Under the pieces are notes generated by a model. It did not search any database. It was not told the DNA's origin and was given only the letters and a program-made list of their open reading frames with translations. 34,306 nt of DNA from NCBI RefSeq assembly GCF_028290785.1, contig NZ_JAQGJD010000074.1:1-34306 (forward strand). The letters run 5' to 3'. Source of the stretch: Tardiphaga sp. GTDB taxonomy: Bacteria > Pseudomonadota > Alphaproteobacteria > Rhizobiales > Xanthobacteraceae. The translations under genes and the position numbers were made by a program. This document shows, one piece after another, positions 32,758 to 34,306 of this stretch. How positions within the stretch are numbered: the first letter of the stretch is position 1; the number at the start of each line of letters is the position of its first letter.

Positions 32758-33987
32758 ATGGCGGATACACTGATCAAGGTCGATCTCACGCAGTCGGCCT
32801 ACGACAACGACATGATTCACAACCGGTGGCATTCCGACATTCCCATGGTGGCCTGGGTCAATCCCGGCGACGATTTCATCGTCGAGACCTATGACTGGAC
32901 CGGCGGCTTCATCAAGAACAACGATTCCGCCGACGACGTGCGCGACATCGATCTGTCCATCGTGCACTTTCTGTCCGGCCCGATCGGCGTCAAGGGCGCC
33001 GAGCCCGGCGATCTTCTCGTCGTCGATCTGCTCGACGTCGGCCCGATGAAGGATTCGCAGTGGGGCTTCAACGGTTTCTTTTCCAAGCAGAACGGCGGCG
33101 GCTTTCTCACCGACCACTTCCCGCTGGCGCAGAAGTCGATCTGGGACTTCAAGGGTATGTACACGTCGTCGCGGCATATCCCGGGCGTCAATTTCGCCGG
33201 ACTGATCCATCCCGGTCTGATCGGCTGTCTGCCCGATCCGAAGCTGCTGGCGACATGGAACGAGCGTGAGCAGGCGCTGATCGACACCAATCCGACCCGC
33301 GTGCCGGGCCTGGCCAACCCGCCGTTCGGTCCCACCGCTCATATGGGTCGGCTCAAGGGCGAAGCCCGCGACAAGGCCGCGTCTGAGGGCGCGCGGACCG
33401 TGCCGCCGCGCGAGCATGGCGGCAACTGCGACATCAAGGACCTGTCGCGCGGCTCGAAAGTGTACTTCCCGGTCTATGTGCCGGGCGGCGGGCTCTCGAT
33501 GGGCGACCTGCATTTCAGCCAGGGCGACGGCGAGATCACGTTCTGCGGCGCCATCGAGATGGCCGGCTGGCTACACATCAAGGTCGATGTCATCAAGGAC
33601 GGCGTTGCCAAATACGGCATCAAAAACCCGGTGTTCAAGCCGTCGCCGATGACGCCGAATTACAACGACTACCTGATCTTCGAGGGCATCTCGGTCGATG
33701 AGGAAGGCAAGCAGCATTATCTCGACGTCCACATCGCCTATCGCCAGGCCTGTTTGAACGCCATCGAATACCTCAAGAAGTTCGGCTATTCCGGCGCCCA
33801 GGCCTATTCGATCCTCGGGACCGCGCCGGTGCAGGGCCACATCTCCGGAGTTGTCGATGTGCCCAACGCCTGCGCGACGCTGTGGCTGCCGACGCAGATC
33901 TTCGACTTCGACATCAATCCATCGTCGGCCGGCCCGATCAAGCATATCGACGGTTCGATCCAGATGCCGCTGTCGCCCGACAAGTGA
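32758..33987 (+). CDS. fmdA: Formamidase (FmdA/AmdA family)
   Basis: A 409-aa cytoplasmic enzyme of the acetamidase/formamidase family that hydrolyses formamide to formate and ammonia, sometimes also acetamide. Length and sequence plan match the formamidase of Methylophilus methylotrophus. Seen: ending characteristic of the family (DFDINP, then a short tail); MGDLHFSQGDGEITFCGAIEM, the most conserved block; and GGNCDIKDLSRGSKVYFPVYVPG. It lies 39 bases after urtE with AGGGGAGC as ribosome-binding site and probably belongs to the same operon, so imported amides would be split to give ammonium. A strong terminator follows. Confidence 0.95.
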   Translation: MADTLIKVDLTQSAYDNDMIHNRWHSDIPMVAWVNPGDDFIVETYDWTGGFIKNNDSADDVRDIDLSIVHFLSGPIGVKGAEPGDLLVVDLLDVGPMKDSQWGFNGFFSKQNGGGFLTDHFPLAQKSIWDFKGMYTSSRHIPGVNFAGLIHPGLIGCLPDPKLLATWNEREQALIDTNPTRVPGLANPPFGPTAHMGRLKGEARDKAASEGARTVPPREHGGNCDIKDLSRGSKVYFPVYVPGGGLSMGDLHFSQGDGEITFCGAIEMAGWLHIKVDVIKDGVAKYGIKNPVFKPSPMTPNYNDYLIFEGISVDEEGKQHYLDVHIAYRQACLNAIEYLKKFGYSGAQAYSILGTAPVQGHISGVVDVPNACATLWLPTQIFDFDINPSSAGPIKHIDGSIQMPLSPDK

Positions 33988-33994
33988 CACCTTG

Positions 33995-34035
33995 GGCTGC
34001 GGGATGAATGAGTCACCGTCCCGCAGCCTCTTTTT
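33995..34035 (+). terminator. Intrinsic terminator after fmdA
   Basis: Ten-base-pair perfect stem GGCTGCGGGA/TCCCGCAGCC with a 14-base loop, followed directly by TCTTTTT. It starts 8 bases after the fmdA stop and marks the end of the urtABCDE-fmdA transcript. Confidence 0.92.
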
Positions 34036-34049
34036 ATTCACCGCACCAT

Positions 34050-34149
34050 CCCCGTCATTGCGAGGAGCGAAGCGACGCGGCAATCCAGAGTCCACAAGCG
34101 AAAGAAGAACTGGATTGCTTCGTCGCAAGGGCTCCTCGCAATGACGGGG
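34050..34149. repeat. CGTCATTGCGAG palindromic repeat, copy 3
   Basis: A 100-bp copy, almost identical in plan to copy 1, opening CCCCGTCATTGCGAGG and closing CCTCGCAATGACGGGG. It lies between the fmdA terminator and fmdB. Confidence 0.92.
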
Positions 34150-34180
34150 AGAGGTCGCAGTTACAACAACGGATACTCAC

Positions 34181-34306
34181 ATGCCGGTCTATGAATATCT
34201 CTGCAACGATTGCGGCCCGTTCACCGACATGCGGCCGATGGCCGAATGTGACGAACCGCGGGATTGCCCGACATGCGACGTCGAGGCGCCACGTGTCATT
34301 CTCACC
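34181..34306 (+). CDS. fmdB: FmdB-family zinc-ribbon protein (5' part)
   Basis: The first 42 codons of a small protein, cut by the window end. Seen: MPVYEYLCNDCG, the almost invariant opening of FmdB-family proteins, and zinc-ribbon cysteine pairs C8/C11 and C29/C32. In Methylophilus, fmdB lies in the formamidase cluster and was proposed as a regulator; the molecular role of the family is not settled. A terminator and a repeat separate it from fmdA, so it may have its own promoter or depend on read-through. Confidence 0.92.
   Translation, partial: MPVYEYLCNDCGPFTDMRPMAECDEPRDCPTCDVEAPRVILT

Noticed and set aside
1-34306. CRISPR array, tRNA, rRNA, integrase or transposase
   Set aside because: No regular direct-repeat array, cloverleaf, rRNA segment or recombinase coding region was seen on either strand; the repeats present are dispersed palindromes.

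Overview
The window looks like chromosome of an alphaproteobacterium of the Bradyrhizobium/Rhodopseudomonas group (Nitrobacteraceae). The reasons are high GC with alphaproteobacterial codon use, a nitrate assimilation cluster organised like the one described in Bradyrhizobium (haemoglobin, FAD oxidoreductase, single-subunit nitrate reductase), and several families of palindromic intergenic repeats of kinds I associate with these genomes. Most genes concern uptake and use of nitrogen and small carbon compounds. No tRNA, rRNA, CRISPR array, transposase or phage gene was seen.

Layout. 1-2.45 kb: the 3' end of a form II CoxL-like molybdenum hydroxylase and a zinc alcohol dehydrogenase, separated by a perfect 33-bp inverted repeat. 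2.6-4.4 kb: dctA on the minus strand behind a consensus sigma-54 promoter. 4.4-5.9 kb: an XRE and a LysR regulator. The LysR gene is divergent from a tightly overlapping three-gene operon (GNAT-like protein, isochorismatase-like hydrolase, 80-aa protein; 6.0-8.1 kb). 8.1-11.4 kb: a class C beta-lactamase-like serine hydrolase, an intradiol ring-cleavage dioxygenase, a half-size EamA protein and a hypothetical protein.

11.4-19.8 kb: a nitrate assimilation operon, nrtA-nrtB-nrtC, two different single-domain haemoglobins, an FAD NAD(P)H oxidoreductase (Flp/NirB-like) and assimilatory nitrate reductase. An NtrC-like site and a sigma-54-like promoter lie upstream. Nitrate would enter through NrtABC and be reduced by the reductase with electrons from the oxidoreductase, while the globins probably handle nitric oxide. 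No nitrite reductase is in the window.

19.9-23.0 kb: a sugar-type ABC importer (binding protein and two permeases) with no ATPase gene. 23.2-27.5 kb: a two-component system whose 1122-aa hybrid kinase carries a complete NCS1 (nucleobase/allantoin-type) transporter module and a nine-cysteine cluster. It is transcribed divergently from 27.7-34.3 kb: urtABCDE (urea/short-chain amide ABC importer), fmdA (formamidase) and the start of fmdB. A near-perfect 39-bp dyad sits midway between the two start codons. The most interesting reading of the window is that this transporter-kinase is a sensor of amides, ureides or nucleobases that controls the adjacent amide uptake and hydrolysis operon through its LuxR-type partner.
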